Positions 45,200-54,018 of a stretch of DNA of 64,000 nt are shown here, piece by piece; the first letter of the stretch is position 1; each line of letters opens with the position of its first letter. A model generated the notes under the pieces. It did not search any database. It saw only the letters and a list, made by a program, of their open reading frames with translations, and was not told the DNA's origin. Source of the stretch: Neobacillus soli NBRC 102451 (GTDB lineage: Bacteria > Bacillota > Bacilli > Bacillales > Cytobacillaceae); the NCBI RefSeq assembly GCF_001591665.1, contig NZ_BCVI01000053.1, positions 31,269 through 95,268 on the forward strand, given 5' to 3'. Position numbers and translations under genes: made by a program.

Positions 45200-46475
45200 C
45201 TTTATATCACGGGCACGCCCCTAATTTTATCGAAGATTGATAGGTTTTTATGGTAGTTGGATGCCCCGAAAGGGATTTCTATTAGTTTCTCCTATTTTCT
45301 TTTGTAACATTTCTGCCATTTAGCAGGATATTGATTGACGCACTCCTCGTGAGTGCGTTGATTGAAATCAGCCAATAGTGTCTCACTAATGAACGCCGTT
45401 AGTGAGATATCGTTATTGCCGCCCCTAGTTAGAGGCATAACCCTAGTTAAGACACATTGCTAAGTTCCTTTTTTTAAAATATCTTTGAAAGTCAATTCTC
45501 GACATTTTTCTTTCGTTGCTGGCCGGTTGAATCCAGAGGATAAGGGAGTTGAGGTATTTTTAATCAAACGTTTTATTAAAAGGGAATTTAGTAGAAATGG
45601 GTCGTACAATGTCATTTGTTTTGAAAGAATCGACATATGATAAATAGAATGAGTCGGTATCTACTCTACTGGTATGTTAGGGTTAAAAGTTGGATGGAGA
45701 ATGTGAAATTATTGTTTCACATACCTAAAATGGAATTATTCATGCGTTAAGCGTAACTGCCTAAACTATGGAATGGATAAAAAAAGACATTCTAAGCCCT
45801 CCCGTCTTTATCATAAAAGTTTGAATAAGATGGGGGCCTTAATTCCCATTATGTTATTATCAACCTTCATTTTTTTAATTGATCATTTGAATTACTAGGT
45901 TAATCCAACCGAAAAAAAAAACGCAAACCATAAAGGAACACTCAGAGATGTTCACCACAATAACCCAACTAAAAGATTCCCTTGCTTAACCATAAAATCC
46001 ACTCCTATTTAGTAGTTTTGTAGATAACTATTATGTTCCCTTCCGTGTCTGTTTAAAACATATTGATTGCGCCTTCATTTATAGATGAATCAAATAATGT
46101 TTATTTACTTTTTATAGACTGATTTGTTGAAGCCATTGTAAATCTTTCATTTCTACTATTGTTCACTATATAATAACGAAATGGTGATGATGAAAAAGGT
46201 AGAAACCCGCCTTATTTGTATAATATATTCCAACAATTGCTACGGTGTGTTGTATTGATGAATTATTAGGCTATATAAATGTGGGAAGTTACTTATCCTC
46301 TGATCCCTTTTTTATATGTATGTATCCTTTGAGTAATAACTACATATTATTCGGAGTGTGTCCCAAATCAGGAAATTTAGGGGCAGCTGATTGAAGGCTT
46401 AGTAGGCATAAACTACCTTTTTTTTAGGGGAACTGTGTTGTCGCTTTGTAATCATAATAAATAGGTTAATAGGGC
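45200..46475. other. Gene-poor stretch with strong hairpins
   Basis: About 1.3 kb with no credible ORF. Two perfect hairpins lie side by side: ACGCACTC / GAGTGCGT at 45338-45358 and TCTCACTAA / TTAGTGAGA at 45381-45407. A third potential stem, AAAGAC / GTCTTT, is near 45784-45815. No coding remnants were recognised. Confidence 0.5.
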
Positions 46476-46504
46476 TATTTATTACTAGCAACAATTGGTA
46501 TACT
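46476..46504 (+). promoter_or_regulatory. Promoter of riboswitch module 1
   Basis: TATTTA (46476-46481), 17-bp spacer, TATACT (46499-46504) with TG one base before the -10. The second module has the same -35 and spacing at 55361. Confidence 0.65.
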
Positions 46505-46521
46505 ATCAATATAAACACATA

Positions 46522-46611
46522 GTTCGTACGAAAGGGCAAACCCATTGAAAAGTGGAGGCGCAAAACTTTAGGGGCTAAGGTTTTCACAACTATGCCAGCC
46601 AGTTACCGAAT
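46522..46611 (+). promoter_or_regulatory. Cyclic di-GMP-I (GEMM) riboswitch, copy 1
   Basis: The conserved core of the class is present in order: GGGCAAACC after the first P1 strand (TTCG), a GTGGAGGCGCAAA segment closing the first hairpin, GGGGCTAAGG opening the second, ATGCCAGCC, and GTTACCGAA completing P1. About 45 nt after the aptamer lies GGGAGG of a 36-codon ORF. No terminator separates them. ACCTT (46617-46621) can pair with GAGGT of the RBS, so translational control is possible. c-di-GMP would be the ligand. An antisense ORF here is a shadow. Confidence 0.9.
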
Positions 46612-46658
46612 ATGATCACCTTACTACGGATTATGAATATACTCTGGGAGGTTAAACT

Positions 46659-46769
46659 TTGTTTATCTTTATTGCAGGTTTATTTGTGGGGTCGTTCTCG
46701 ATGTTAACGATTATGAGTTTAATGGTGGCAGCTAAAAGGGGAGACCAGTTCCTAGAAACCCAACAATAA
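46659..46769 (+). CDS. Riboswitch-controlled membrane micropeptide, copy 1 (36 aa)
   Basis: TTG start with GGGAGG 7 nt upstream. It is a single transmembrane helix (MFIFIAGLFVGSFSML, TIMSLMVAA) followed by a basic/acidic tail (KRGDQFLETQQ). The layout resembles DUF3789-type short proteins of Firmicutes and phages; function unknown. The paralogue at 55545 keeps almost every residue of the helix and the AAKRGDQ motif, with many synonymous changes, which is good evidence for translation. Expression should depend on c-di-GMP through the upstream riboswitch. Confidence 0.85.
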   Translation: MFIFIAGLFVGSFSMLTIMSLMVAAKRGDQFLETQQ

Positions 46770-46787
46770 AATGAAAGCGTTTACGAA

Positions 46788-46815
46788 ACAATCCCGATTC
46801 TGGGGTTGTTTTTTT
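46788..46815 (+). terminator. Terminator of riboswitch module 1
   Basis: ACAATCCC / GGGGTTGT stem then TTTTTT. A cre-like TGAAAGCGTTTACG lies just before it at 46772-46785. Confidence 0.85.
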
Positions 46816-46855
46816 GTTCATCGAAAGCAATAACAAGGGTGGAAACCTACTTATA

Positions 46856-46905
46856 GCGTTGAAACTAAAATTGCTCAAACTATTGATTGGTATGTAGATA
46901 ACCCG
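46856..46905 (+). pseudogene. Possible short relic of an RmlB-like dehydratase 3' end
   Basis: A single frame reads VETKIAQTIDWYVDN, which resembles the C-terminal ...TIxWYxDN motif of dTDP-glucose 4,6-dehydratases. Only about 15 codons remain, so it may be chance. The palindrome GGTGCCAGGCACC follows at 46913. Confidence 0.3.
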
Positions 46906-46912
46906 AAAACCG

Positions 46913-46925
46913 GGTGCCAGGCACC
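46913..46925. repeat. Dispersed palindrome GGTGCCAGGCACC
   Basis: A perfectly symmetric variant of the element found at 818 and elsewhere. The rest of the 46816-47293 gap shows nothing else firm. Confidence 0.65.
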
Positions 46926-47293
46926 ATCTAATTGAAGATTAGTAGGTTATTAAATTGAAGGATAGGCAAGAGTGCGTGCATACTGCCATAACGCAGATTG
47001 TCTTATGGTAAATCTCGATACCTGTTGAAAAGGAGTGTAGATGCAGACAGAGCCTAATCCAATCAAACATTTCATTATCTGACAAAGATCTTGGCCGCCA
47101 ATCTAACGTAATCCTTATGCTACGGGTTTTCCGACGCATTCAATTAAACGTTTCTTACGTTTAGTCAAGCTATTATTCTATAAAATATTATGATTTATTG
47201 TTGTAGCTTGGGGGATAAAAGAAAACATGACTAATAGACCTATCCTTTTACATTTTTTTGAATAGGGCTATATTTGTGATACTATGTATGTAT

Positions 47294-47328
47294 AACTATG
47301 ATTTGGTGGCTAGCCGGTAATCATAGTT
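47294..47328. other. Hairpin overlapping the 3' end of the transposase
   Basis: Perfect 10-bp inverted repeat AACTATGATT (47294-47303) / AATCATAGTT (47319-47328). It covers the last codons of the IS110-type gene and may mark an end structure of the element. No U-run. Confidence 0.6.
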
Positions 47329-48513
47329 TAGGTTGTGGGTAACTAAAAAGAATATATTCTTTAATAGTTTATTCACACAAGCGATAGACGCAACTTTATG
47401 ACATTTGTTGTAGGGTTGCGTTTTTAATTTGTCATAGTAATCAACAATGTGATTGTTGCCAATTCTGCGTAATTTAATCATATTTTGTATTATAATGAAA
47501 AGCAGTTTTCGTAAGTGCTTGTTCCCACGTTTATTGATCCTATCCTTGTAAAAAGTCTTTCCCGACTGATATCTACGGATATCAATACCTGCGTATGCAT
47601 TAAGCTGTTTATTGTTATTAAATCTGACAATATCACCAATCTCCGCCATCAGCCTTATGGCTGTGTTAGGACCTATCCCAGGAATGCTAAGGAGTATTTG
47701 ATACTCTAATCTCTTCTCAGCTATCGCTATCATATTTTTTATACAGGCTTCTTTTTGGTTCATTAACTCCTGATACCTTGCGGCATATACTTTAACTTGC
47801 TCACATAATACGTCATCTGAAGATACGGCTGGATAAGACTTTTCAGCTGCTTCCAATAGTTCTATGGCTTTCTCTTCTGCCCTATTTCTAGAAATGTTTT
47901 TATTTGTATTCGCTATAATTTTGTATCTTATCACTGTCTTTGAGTGATTAAGTAATAAATCAGGATGTGGAAATAATTGCACGATATTTAAAAATAGCTC
48001 CGACTTAGAATTGAATATTGTCTCTAGTTCAGGAAATGTTTCTTGTAGAACTTTATGTAATCGACCACGAATAACTGTTAATTCATCATCCAGCTCACTA
48101 TAAAAGCGAGAAAGGGATTTCAGTTGATTAAACACTTTATTGGATGAATGTTTTATCTTTCTTTCCGTATTAAAATGAGTAAGGGCCAATTTATGTGCAT
48201 CGCTTTTATCCGTTTTATGTATTCGTAATGTATCACACTGGATTTTTGCTTCTAGAGGGTTTAATAAACAATAGGAATAATCGTTTTCTGCCATAAAACG
48301 TTCGAGTGGTTTAGAGTATACTCCTGTTGACTCAAAAACAATGTCTGGGCATTCCCCATAGCCTTGAGTTATTTGGTCTATTTTATTTTTAACTTTGATA
48401 AAACTAGGTTTATCGTGTTGAATTTCACCCTCAAAAATACATTGTTTTAAAGGGTTATAGATTACCATATAACTTTTCCCCATACTAACATCAAATGTAA
48501 TCACATGCTTCAT
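47296..48513 (-). mobile_element. IS110-family transposase (DEDD), full length
   Basis: 405 residues, the normal length. The N-terminal RuvC-like DEDD domain has TFDVSMGKS (Asp), IVFESTGVY (Glu) and HKTDKSDAHKLA (Asp pair). The C-terminal Tnp20 domain has LLSIPGIGPNTAIRLMAEIGDIVRF, AYAGIDIRRYQSGKTF (conserved Ser) and RGNKHLRKLL. IS110 elements lack terminal inverted repeats and use a bridge/seek RNA made from the DNA flanking the gene. No premature stops, so it may be active. The element's boundaries could not be fixed from one copy. Confidence 0.9.
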
Positions 48514-48710
48514 GTAGAATCTCTCTCCTCAATAAATTTAAAGTCTTCATCTTACACTTATCGATTCCCATTTCTTATACACGATCTCAAGGATCCAACA
48601 TACTTAAACCTGATTCAAATAAGGTAAGTGAAGATGGCCAGTTTGATATAACGGATTCAAAGATCCAAAACGTTTACCGACCTAATCTTCACTTCTACTA
48701 TATAAAAAAA
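48514..48710 (-). ncRNA. Candidate bridge RNA region of the IS110 element
   Basis: Non-coding DNA upstream of the transposase gene, the place where classical IS110 elements encode their bridge RNA. It can fold: GTGAAGAT near 48631 pairs with ATCTTCAC near 48692, with GGATTCAAAGATCC between. Repeated words GATTC and GGATCC-like segments could be guide loops. No homologue was compared, so this is positional inference. Confidence 0.4.
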
Positions 48711-48752
48711 TAGTAGTGCGAACCAATGCCTTGGTCTGCACTACTAATCTTA
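48711..48752 (-). terminator. Strong minus-strand terminator
   Basis: TAGTAGTGC ... ACCAA / TTGGT ... GCACTACTA hairpin; on the minus strand it is followed by TTTTTTT. It could end transcripts coming from the RpiR/malY-like operon. Confidence 0.75.
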
Positions 48753-49193
48753 GTATGTTTGATTAAGGTAGAGAAAGAGGGAAACTTATTGAAATATGTA
48801 GGTTCAAGAGAATGGAATCATTCTTTGGGGAACGGTGTCCTTTTGCGTATGTAAGTTGCCGACAAAATATTTGCACATCAATAAAATAAAGTCCTTATAT
48901 AGAAGGGATTACATAGTATTTAATTAAACGATTGAGTAGTACAGCACTTATTATGGAAATTAGTTGATATTTGTCAGTTTAGAGGGAATAGCCTATTTGT
49001 TTTCGTTTCATCCTATTTTTATATCATCTTTCCACAAGTTTTTTACATTGGGAAGACCAAACATATCGAGGATTATATAAGAGAAGCTAACACTTTTAAG
49101 TGGAAGGTAGTTAGCTTCTTTTTTTAAAATAGAATTTCCTGATTTTCACTTTTTCCATGGTAGTTTGGAAATGGTTCTTCTGCTTCGTTCCAT
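48753..49193. other. Gap between the IS element and the PTS operon
   Basis: No ORF with an RBS longer than about 22 codons. A plus-strand terminator lies at 49083-49126 (GAAGCTAA / TTAGCTTC then TTTTTTT) without an obvious gene in front of it. Confidence 0.6.
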
Positions 49194-49982
49194 TCATTTT
49201 GAAGCAGAAGAACTTTCTCCGTGCTTCCTTTGATATTCCAGCAGGAGTAAATCCAAAAAGATTTGGAAGGGTGCGCGGGAGCATAGGTCTACGTCTTTGT
49301 AGTAGAAGTGCTCGATAGGCGTATAGAAAACAAAATCGGAAAGATCACTCAAGTGATTTGATGGTGTTCCAACGATAGATAGAATGGGAGTTCCTTGGTT
49401 TTTGACGATATGGGCGTATTCCAAGATGTGCAGGGTTTCACCGCTATATGATACAAAAATGGCAAGGTCGTCCTTTTGTAGATTGGAGGCAGAGCTTCTT
49501 AGGTCATCCCAATCGATTCTAGCTATACTGCTTTTGCCTAACAGGAGAAGCTTCTTTGATGCATCCCAGCAAACAGAATAAGAATGGCCCACACCGAACC
49601 ATTCTACATGTCTGGCTTGAACAAGCATGGAAGCAGCTTTGTTTAAGTCCTCTTCATTTATTCTATTTAATACTTCGCGGATATCTTTTTCATAACGTTT
49701 GGTATGGAATGCTAAGTTTGCTGACAAATCGTGGCTTTCCACTTGATTGTCTTCACGGCTATATAAAAGGAGCTGCAGTTTAAAGTCTTGGTAGCCTTGA
49801 AAACCAAGCTTTTTACATGTTCGAGTAATGGTAGCAGTTGAGACAAACATTTCCTTGGCAGCCTCGTCGAGTTTCAGATTCGTTATTCTTTGGGGCTGCC
49901 GTATAATATAGTCTAAGACTTGCTTTTCAAGTTGACTTAATTGATCCCTATGCTGTAAAAGTCGTTTAATAAAGGATTGCAT
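49194..49982 (-). CDS. RpiR/MurR-family transcriptional regulator with SIS domain
   Basis: About 262 residues from ATG 49982 (MQSFIKRLLQHRDQL); AAAGGTGAT precedes it, while the in-frame ATG at 50015 overlaps the upstream gene. The N-terminal HTH_6 domain has LDEAAKEMFVSTATITRTCKKLGFQGYQDFK. The C-terminal SIS domain (VEWFGVGHSYSVCWDASKKL, FVSYSGETLHILEYA) binds phosphosugars. Last gene of a malX-malY-like operon, so it probably senses the phosphorylated substrate and controls this operon. Confidence 0.9.
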   Translation of the reverse strand: MQSFIKRLLQHRDQLSQLEKQVLDYIIRQPQRITNLKLDEAAKEMFVSTATITRTCKKLGFQGYQDFKLQLLLYSREDNQVESHDLSANLAFHTKRYEKDIREVLNRINEEDLNKAASMLVQARHVEWFGVGHSYSVCWDASKKLLLLGKSSIARIDWDDLRSSASNLQKDDLAIFVSYSGETLHILEYAHIVKNQGTPILSIVGTPSNHLSDLSDFVFYTPIEHFYYKDVDLCSRAPFQIFLDLLLLEYQRKHGESSSASK

Positions 49983-50014
49983 GCTATCACCTTTTTGAAA
50001 CAAGTCGTCTTTCA

Positions 50015-51199
50015 TTAGCGCGTAAGAGAAAGAACCGATTGCTTTAACCGCTGTAATCCATCCAGCAATTTTGCTTGTGGACAGCCAATATTCATGCGGA
50101 GAAAGACCCGATTATTCTCACCGTAAACCGTTCCAGACATGATCCCCACCTTTCCAATTTCCACAAGTGCGGACTGAAGCTCTTGATCCGTTGCATGAAG
50201 GCCCGTACAATCTAGCCACGCTAAGTACGTGGATTCGGGGATTTCAAAATGGATGGCAGGAATCTCTTGTTCGATAAATTCTTTTATTAATTTCATATTA
50301 TTATACAAGTAGGTGCAAAGATCATCAACCCAAGACTCTGCATAACGGTAGCCTGCGATGACTGAAATCTCACCGAAGATATTAGCACTTGAAACCCCAT
50401 CACGATTCTTTAAAAAAGTCATAAATTTTTCTCTTTGCTCCCCATCAGGAAGTATAACATAGGAGCCCCCTAAGCCAGGTGTATTAAACGTCTTGCTAGC
50501 TGAGGAGCAGATATAAATATGTTCAAGATCCTTTGTCACTGAGGTAATCGGGACAAATTTCCGGTTATTATAGACAACATCCATATGAATATCATCTGAA
50601 ATAATGTGAACTTGGTACTTCGCGCATAATTGAACTATTTTTGTTAATTCCTGTTCCGTCCATACTCGCCCAGTTGGATTATGCGGATTACAAAGCAACA
50701 ACACTTTTGCTCTTTCATGTGAAAGTTTTTTTTCTAAATCGTTAAAATCGATTGTATACCCGCCGTCTTGATAGGCAAGCGGGTTGGCAATCAGCTTCCG
50801 GTTCGATGCATGAATACATTTGAAAAAGGCATCATAGGCTGGTGTTTGCAGTACGATATGGTCACCTTCAGCGGACACCATTTCAATCAGTCTTGCAATC
50901 GAATAAATAACGCTGGGGCTATAGACAATCCAATCCTCTGCTATTTGTGCATCAAACCGCCTTTTATACCAATCCGTTATGGCTGATTTATAGTCCTGGT
51001 GGTTCCAGCGTGTATAGCCAAAAATTCCATGCTCCGTTCGGTCGCGCATCATTTTAAGAATTTCGGGAGGACTTTGAAAATCCATATCGGAAATCGAAAA
51101 AGGTAATAGATCGCTCATGCCGAATCGATCTTCGATATAATCCCATTGGGTACAATAGGTTCCTCTCCGATTGATTACTTCATCAAAATGCCTTTTCAT
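50015..51199 (-). CDS. MalY/PatB-type PLP-dependent aminotransferase (C-S lyase)
   Basis: 394 residues, fold-type I. Family marks: RRGTYCTQWDY at the N-terminus, CNPHNPTGRVWT, SDDIHMDVVY and the PLP lysine in SSASKTFNTPGLGG. MalY/PatB proteins act as cystathionine beta-lyases or cysteine desulfhydrases; in E. coli malY is paired with the PTS gene malX. The same pairing occurs here (PTS gene 51263-52840), followed by an RpiR regulator. Substrate unknown. Confidence 0.9.
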   Translation of the reverse strand: MKRHFDEVINRRGTYCTQWDYIEDRFGMSDLLPFSISDMDFQSPPEILKMMRDRTEHGIFGYTRWNHQDYKSAITDWYKRRFDAQIAEDWIVYSPSVIYSIARLIEMVSAEGDHIVLQTPAYDAFFKCIHASNRKLIANPLAYQDGGYTIDFNDLEKKLSHERAKVLLLCNPHNPTGRVWTEQELTKIVQLCAKYQVHIISDDIHMDVVYNNRKFVPITSVTKDLEHIYICSSASKTFNTPGLGGSYVILPDGEQREKFMTFLKNRDGVSSANIFGEISVIAGYRYAESWVDDLCTYLYNNMKLIKEFIEQEIPAIHFEIPESTYLAWLDCTGLHATDQELQSALVEIGKVGIMSGTVYGENNRVFLRMNIGCPQAKLLDGLQRLKQSVLSLTR

Positions 51200-51262
51200 A
51201 ATATCCCTCTTCTATTTTTTGCTTTTATTTGTTAGGAAAAATAGGATGAGGGGTGTCTCATC

Positions 51263-52840
51263 CTATTCCATCAATTTATCTATTTCCACTCGAACATGGT
51301 TGACCTGGGTTCCGATGATTACTTGAAGATTATGGGCATCGAGTTTGACCACGCCAAGGGCCCCATTTTTCTTAAGTTTTGGTTCATCTATTTTGTTCAT
51401 ATCGTCGACAACTAGTCGTAATCTGGTAATACAGTTATCTAATGATTCAATATTGCTTGCACCTCCAAGGGCATGTAAAAGTTCCGCTGCTTGGGTGCCT
51501 GTTTTACCATTTGAAGCTTTACTTTCTGTTTTACTATCTGTCACCGACTCTTCCGTTTCATCTTCTCGGCCGGGTGTTTTTAAGTTGAATTTTAGAATAG
51601 CATAACGGAAGATAAAATAATAAAGGGCAAACCAAATGGCTCCTACTAGTAGAACTAAATACCATTTTGTATAGTTGCCTTGAAGGATTCCGAAGATAAA
51701 GAAATCCAAAACGCCGCCATCTGTATTCCCAATTCTTACACCGAATAAAGCCATCACCATAAATCCAAGTCCTGTTAAAACAACGTGGATTCCATAAAGA
51801 GCAGGGGCAACGAATAGGAATAAAAACTCGATTGGTTCCGTAATCCCTGTTACAAATGTTGCAACTACACCGGAAATAAGCAGTCCTTTAATTTTCTTGC
51901 GATTTTCTGGCTTTGCCGTGTGATAAATGGCTAACGCAACTGCAGGGAGACCAAACATAAAGGTTGGCATTTTTCCTTGTGATAAAAACGCGGTTGCCGA
52001 ACCGCTGATAGGGCCACCGTTTTTTAACTGTGCGTAAAAAATATTGAGGGCGCCCGATACCGTATCTCCGCTTACAACGGCTGTTCCACCGGCTTCGGTA
52101 AAGCGGATCATTGCCACTAAAATATGATGGAGCCCAAATGGAAGAAGCAATCTCTCTCCGGCCCCAAATAAAAATGGTCCGAACGCCCCAGCACCGCTAA
52201 TCAAATTCCCGATTCCATTAATAATCATCGTAAAGAATGGCCAAATCATTGGAATGATGATCCCAACGATGGACATGATGATGGCGGTGATAATCGGAAC
52301 GAATCGTGAACCGCCAAAGAAAGCGAATGCATTTGGAAGTTTCACATTTTGATACCGCTGATGTAGAAAATAAACAATAATCCCAGCGATAATCCCGCCT
52401 AATACGCCCATTTCAAGACTTTGAATACCAAGAACCATTGATTGCCCTTGTTGTCTCATGACATCTGCTTCTGCAAGCTTGTGTGTTTCGGTTAGGTAGA
52501 AATTAATCGATAAATGCATAATGATATAACCAACAAGACCGGAAAAAGCAGCAACCCCTTTTTCCTTGCGGGCTAATCCAAGCGGAATGGCCACCGCAAA
52601 TAATAGAGGTAAGTAGGTAAACGCAAAACCTCCGATTGTTGATATAAATCGTAAAATAATCTGAATTACGTTATGGTCAAGAAATGGTAAATTCTCTATT
52701 GTAGTTGGACTCGTAAACGAACTGCCAATACCAAGAAGCAAACCCATGAACGCCAAAAGCGCTACAGGCAGCATAAAGGTCTTACCAAGCCCCTGAAAAA
52801 ACTCCCATCCCTTAGAAGACTTTTTTTCCTTTTTCTTCAT
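51263..52840 (-). CDS. PTS glucose/maltose-type EIICB transporter (MalX-like)
   Basis: 525 residues. EIIC (~1-430) has about ten membrane segments and the motifs GAGERLLLPFGLHHI, GKMPTFMFGLPAVALAIYHTAKPE and GITEPIEFLFLFVAP. After a Ser/Lys-rich linker the EIIB domain (~450-525) carries the phosphorylated Cys in SLDNCITRLRL. No EIIA domain is fused or adjacent, so a cytosolic glucose-type EIIA must serve it. GGGGGTTTTT leader before the ATG. A cre-like site lies 66 bp upstream. Confidence 0.92.
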   Translation of the reverse strand: MKKKEKKSSKGWEFFQGLGKTFMLPVALLAFMGLLLGIGSSFTSPTTIENLPFLDHNVIQIILRFISTIGGFAFTYLPLLFAVAIPLGLARKEKGVAAFSGLVGYIIMHLSINFYLTETHKLAEADVMRQQGQSMVLGIQSLEMGVLGGIIAGIIVYFLHQRYQNVKLPNAFAFFGGSRFVPIITAIIMSIVGIIIPMIWPFFTMIINGIGNLISGAGAFGPFLFGAGERLLLPFGLHHILVAMIRFTEAGGTAVVSGDTVSGALNIFYAQLKNGGPISGSATAFLSQGKMPTFMFGLPAVALAIYHTAKPENRKKIKGLLISGVVATFVTGITEPIEFLFLFVAPALYGIHVVLTGLGFMVMALFGVRIGNTDGGVLDFFIFGILQGNYTKWYLVLLVGAIWFALYYFIFRYAILKFNLKTPGREDETEESVTDSKTESKASNGKTGTQAAELLHALGGASNIESLDNCITRLRLVVDDMNKIDEPKLKKNGALGVVKLDAHNLQVIIGTQVNHVRVEIDKLME

Positions 52841-52905
52841 TTCAAAAACCCCCTTATATAAAACTTTCTGAATTTACTTTCACTTTACGTCCACTATCGT
52901 AATAT

Positions 52906-52919
52906 AGCAACCGCTTTCA
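52906..52919 (-). promoter_or_regulatory. Candidate cre (CcpA) site upstream of the malX-like gene
   Basis: On the minus strand TGAAAGCGGTTGCT fits the cre consensus TGWNANCGNTNWCA except at the last two positions. Catabolite repression of a PTS operon would be expected. Confidence 0.6.
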
Positions 52920-52970
52920 AATGAAATGTAAGCATAAACAATTTTTGTTTGAGGGAAACAAATTCGTGTG

Positions 52971-52983
52971 GGTGCCTGACACC
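52971..52983 (+). repeat. Dispersed palindrome GGTGCCTGACACC
   Basis: Exact copy in the divergent gap between the PTS operon and the ROK kinase gene. Confidence 0.75.
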
Positions 52984-53112
52984 CCCCGGAACTAGACGTG
53001 CAACTAGAAGTGCCTGTCAAGCCCCGAAGTTTGTCGAATCACTTGTGGTATGAAGTTTGCCGGCAAACAATGATAGAATGGGGTAAAGTTGATTATTGTG
53101 AGGGTGTATAAT

Positions 53113-53976
53113 GTGTTAGGTGCCATTGAAGCGGGCGGGACAAAGTTTGTTTGCGCCGTCGGGGATGAGAAGGGAACTATTAATGACCGGATTCAGATTC
53201 CAACTACTGTACCTGAGGAAACGATTCCGAAAGTGATTGACTTTTTTAAGCAGCATCCTATTGATGCGATTGGGATAGGGTCCTTTGGTCCGATTGATGT
53301 GAATCAAGAAAGCCATACCTATGGATTTATTACTTCGACGCCTAAACCAGGGTGGAGGGACTATCCTTTTGTTCAAACATTGACTGCTGCTTTTTCGGTT
53401 CCGGTTGGTTTTAATACGGATGTGAATGCTGCTGCCTTGGGGGAGGTTACGCTTGGAGCTGCCAAGGGGTTAGATAGTTGTTTATACATAACGGTTGGTA
53501 CAGGTATTGGCGCTGGAGCGATTGTGCAAGGGAAACTCCTTCAGGGATTATCACACCCGGAGATGGGGCATATTCTTGTCAGGAGGCATCCGGATGATGA
53601 GTATAAAGGCAGGTGCCCTTATCATCACGATTGCTTAGAAGGTCTTGCTTCCGGACCAGCCATTGAAGAGCGATGGGGGGACAAAGGGATGAACCTTGTT
53701 GACAGTGCGAAGGTATGGGAGTTGGAAGGATACTATCTTGCCCAGGCTCTTATGCAATATGTGTTAATCCTTTCACCGAAGAAAATTATTGTGGGTGGCG
53801 GGGTTATGCACCAAAAGCAAGTATTTCCTTATATATATAGATATTTGCAGGAATTCGTTAATCATTATGTGGTTTTGCCGGACTTGTCTGAGTATATTGT
53901 GAATCCTGGTTTGGGGGATGATGCGGGGATTAAAGGTGCTCTCATACTTGCCCACCAAGAATTAGAAAAGGCTTAA
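53113..53976 (+). CDS. ROK-family fructokinase
   Basis: About 287 residues. Start GTG 53113 (MLGAIEAGGTKFVCAV) with GAGGGTG 6 nt upstream; the longer frame from 53089 lacks an RBS. ATP-binding EAGGTKF, the catalytic Asp in FNTDVNAAALGE, TVGTGIGAGAIV and the zinc-binding cluster HPDDEYKGRCPYHHDCLEGLASGPA. This zinc ROK subgroup contains Bacillus fructokinases (YdhR/GmuE-like). Product fructose 6-phosphate feeds the ManA made by the next gene. Confidence 0.9.
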   Translation: MLGAIEAGGTKFVCAVGDEKGTINDRIQIPTTVPEETIPKVIDFFKQHPIDAIGIGSFGPIDVNQESHTYGFITSTPKPGWRDYPFVQTLTAAFSVPVGFNTDVNAAALGEVTLGAAKGLDSCLYITVGTGIGAGAIVQGKLLQGLSHPEMGHILVRRHPDDEYKGRCPYHHDCLEGLASGPAIEERWGDKGMNLVDSAKVWELEGYYLAQALMQYVLILSPKKIIVGGGVMHQKQVFPYIYRYLQEFVNHYVVLPDLSEYIVNPGLGDDAGIKGALILAHQELEKA

Positions 53977-54018
53977 AGGCAAACCAAAGATAAAATGTAC
54001 TGTTGGGAGGTAGTTATT

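Noticed and set aside
46399..46587. 62-aa minus-strand ORF similar to a 69-aa ORF at 55263-55472
   Set aside because: Their similarity comes from the conserved riboswitch sequence on the other strand; they are antisense shadows of the aptamers.
46772..46785. cre site controlling the micropeptide
   Set aside because: TGAAAGCGTTTACG is downstream of the ORF, next to the terminator, and the second copy fits the consensus less well. Not listed as a separate feature.
48780..48860. Short plus-strand ORF of 22 codons starting near 48810
   Set aside because: Too short, low-complexity context and no similarity, despite a plus-strand terminator further on.
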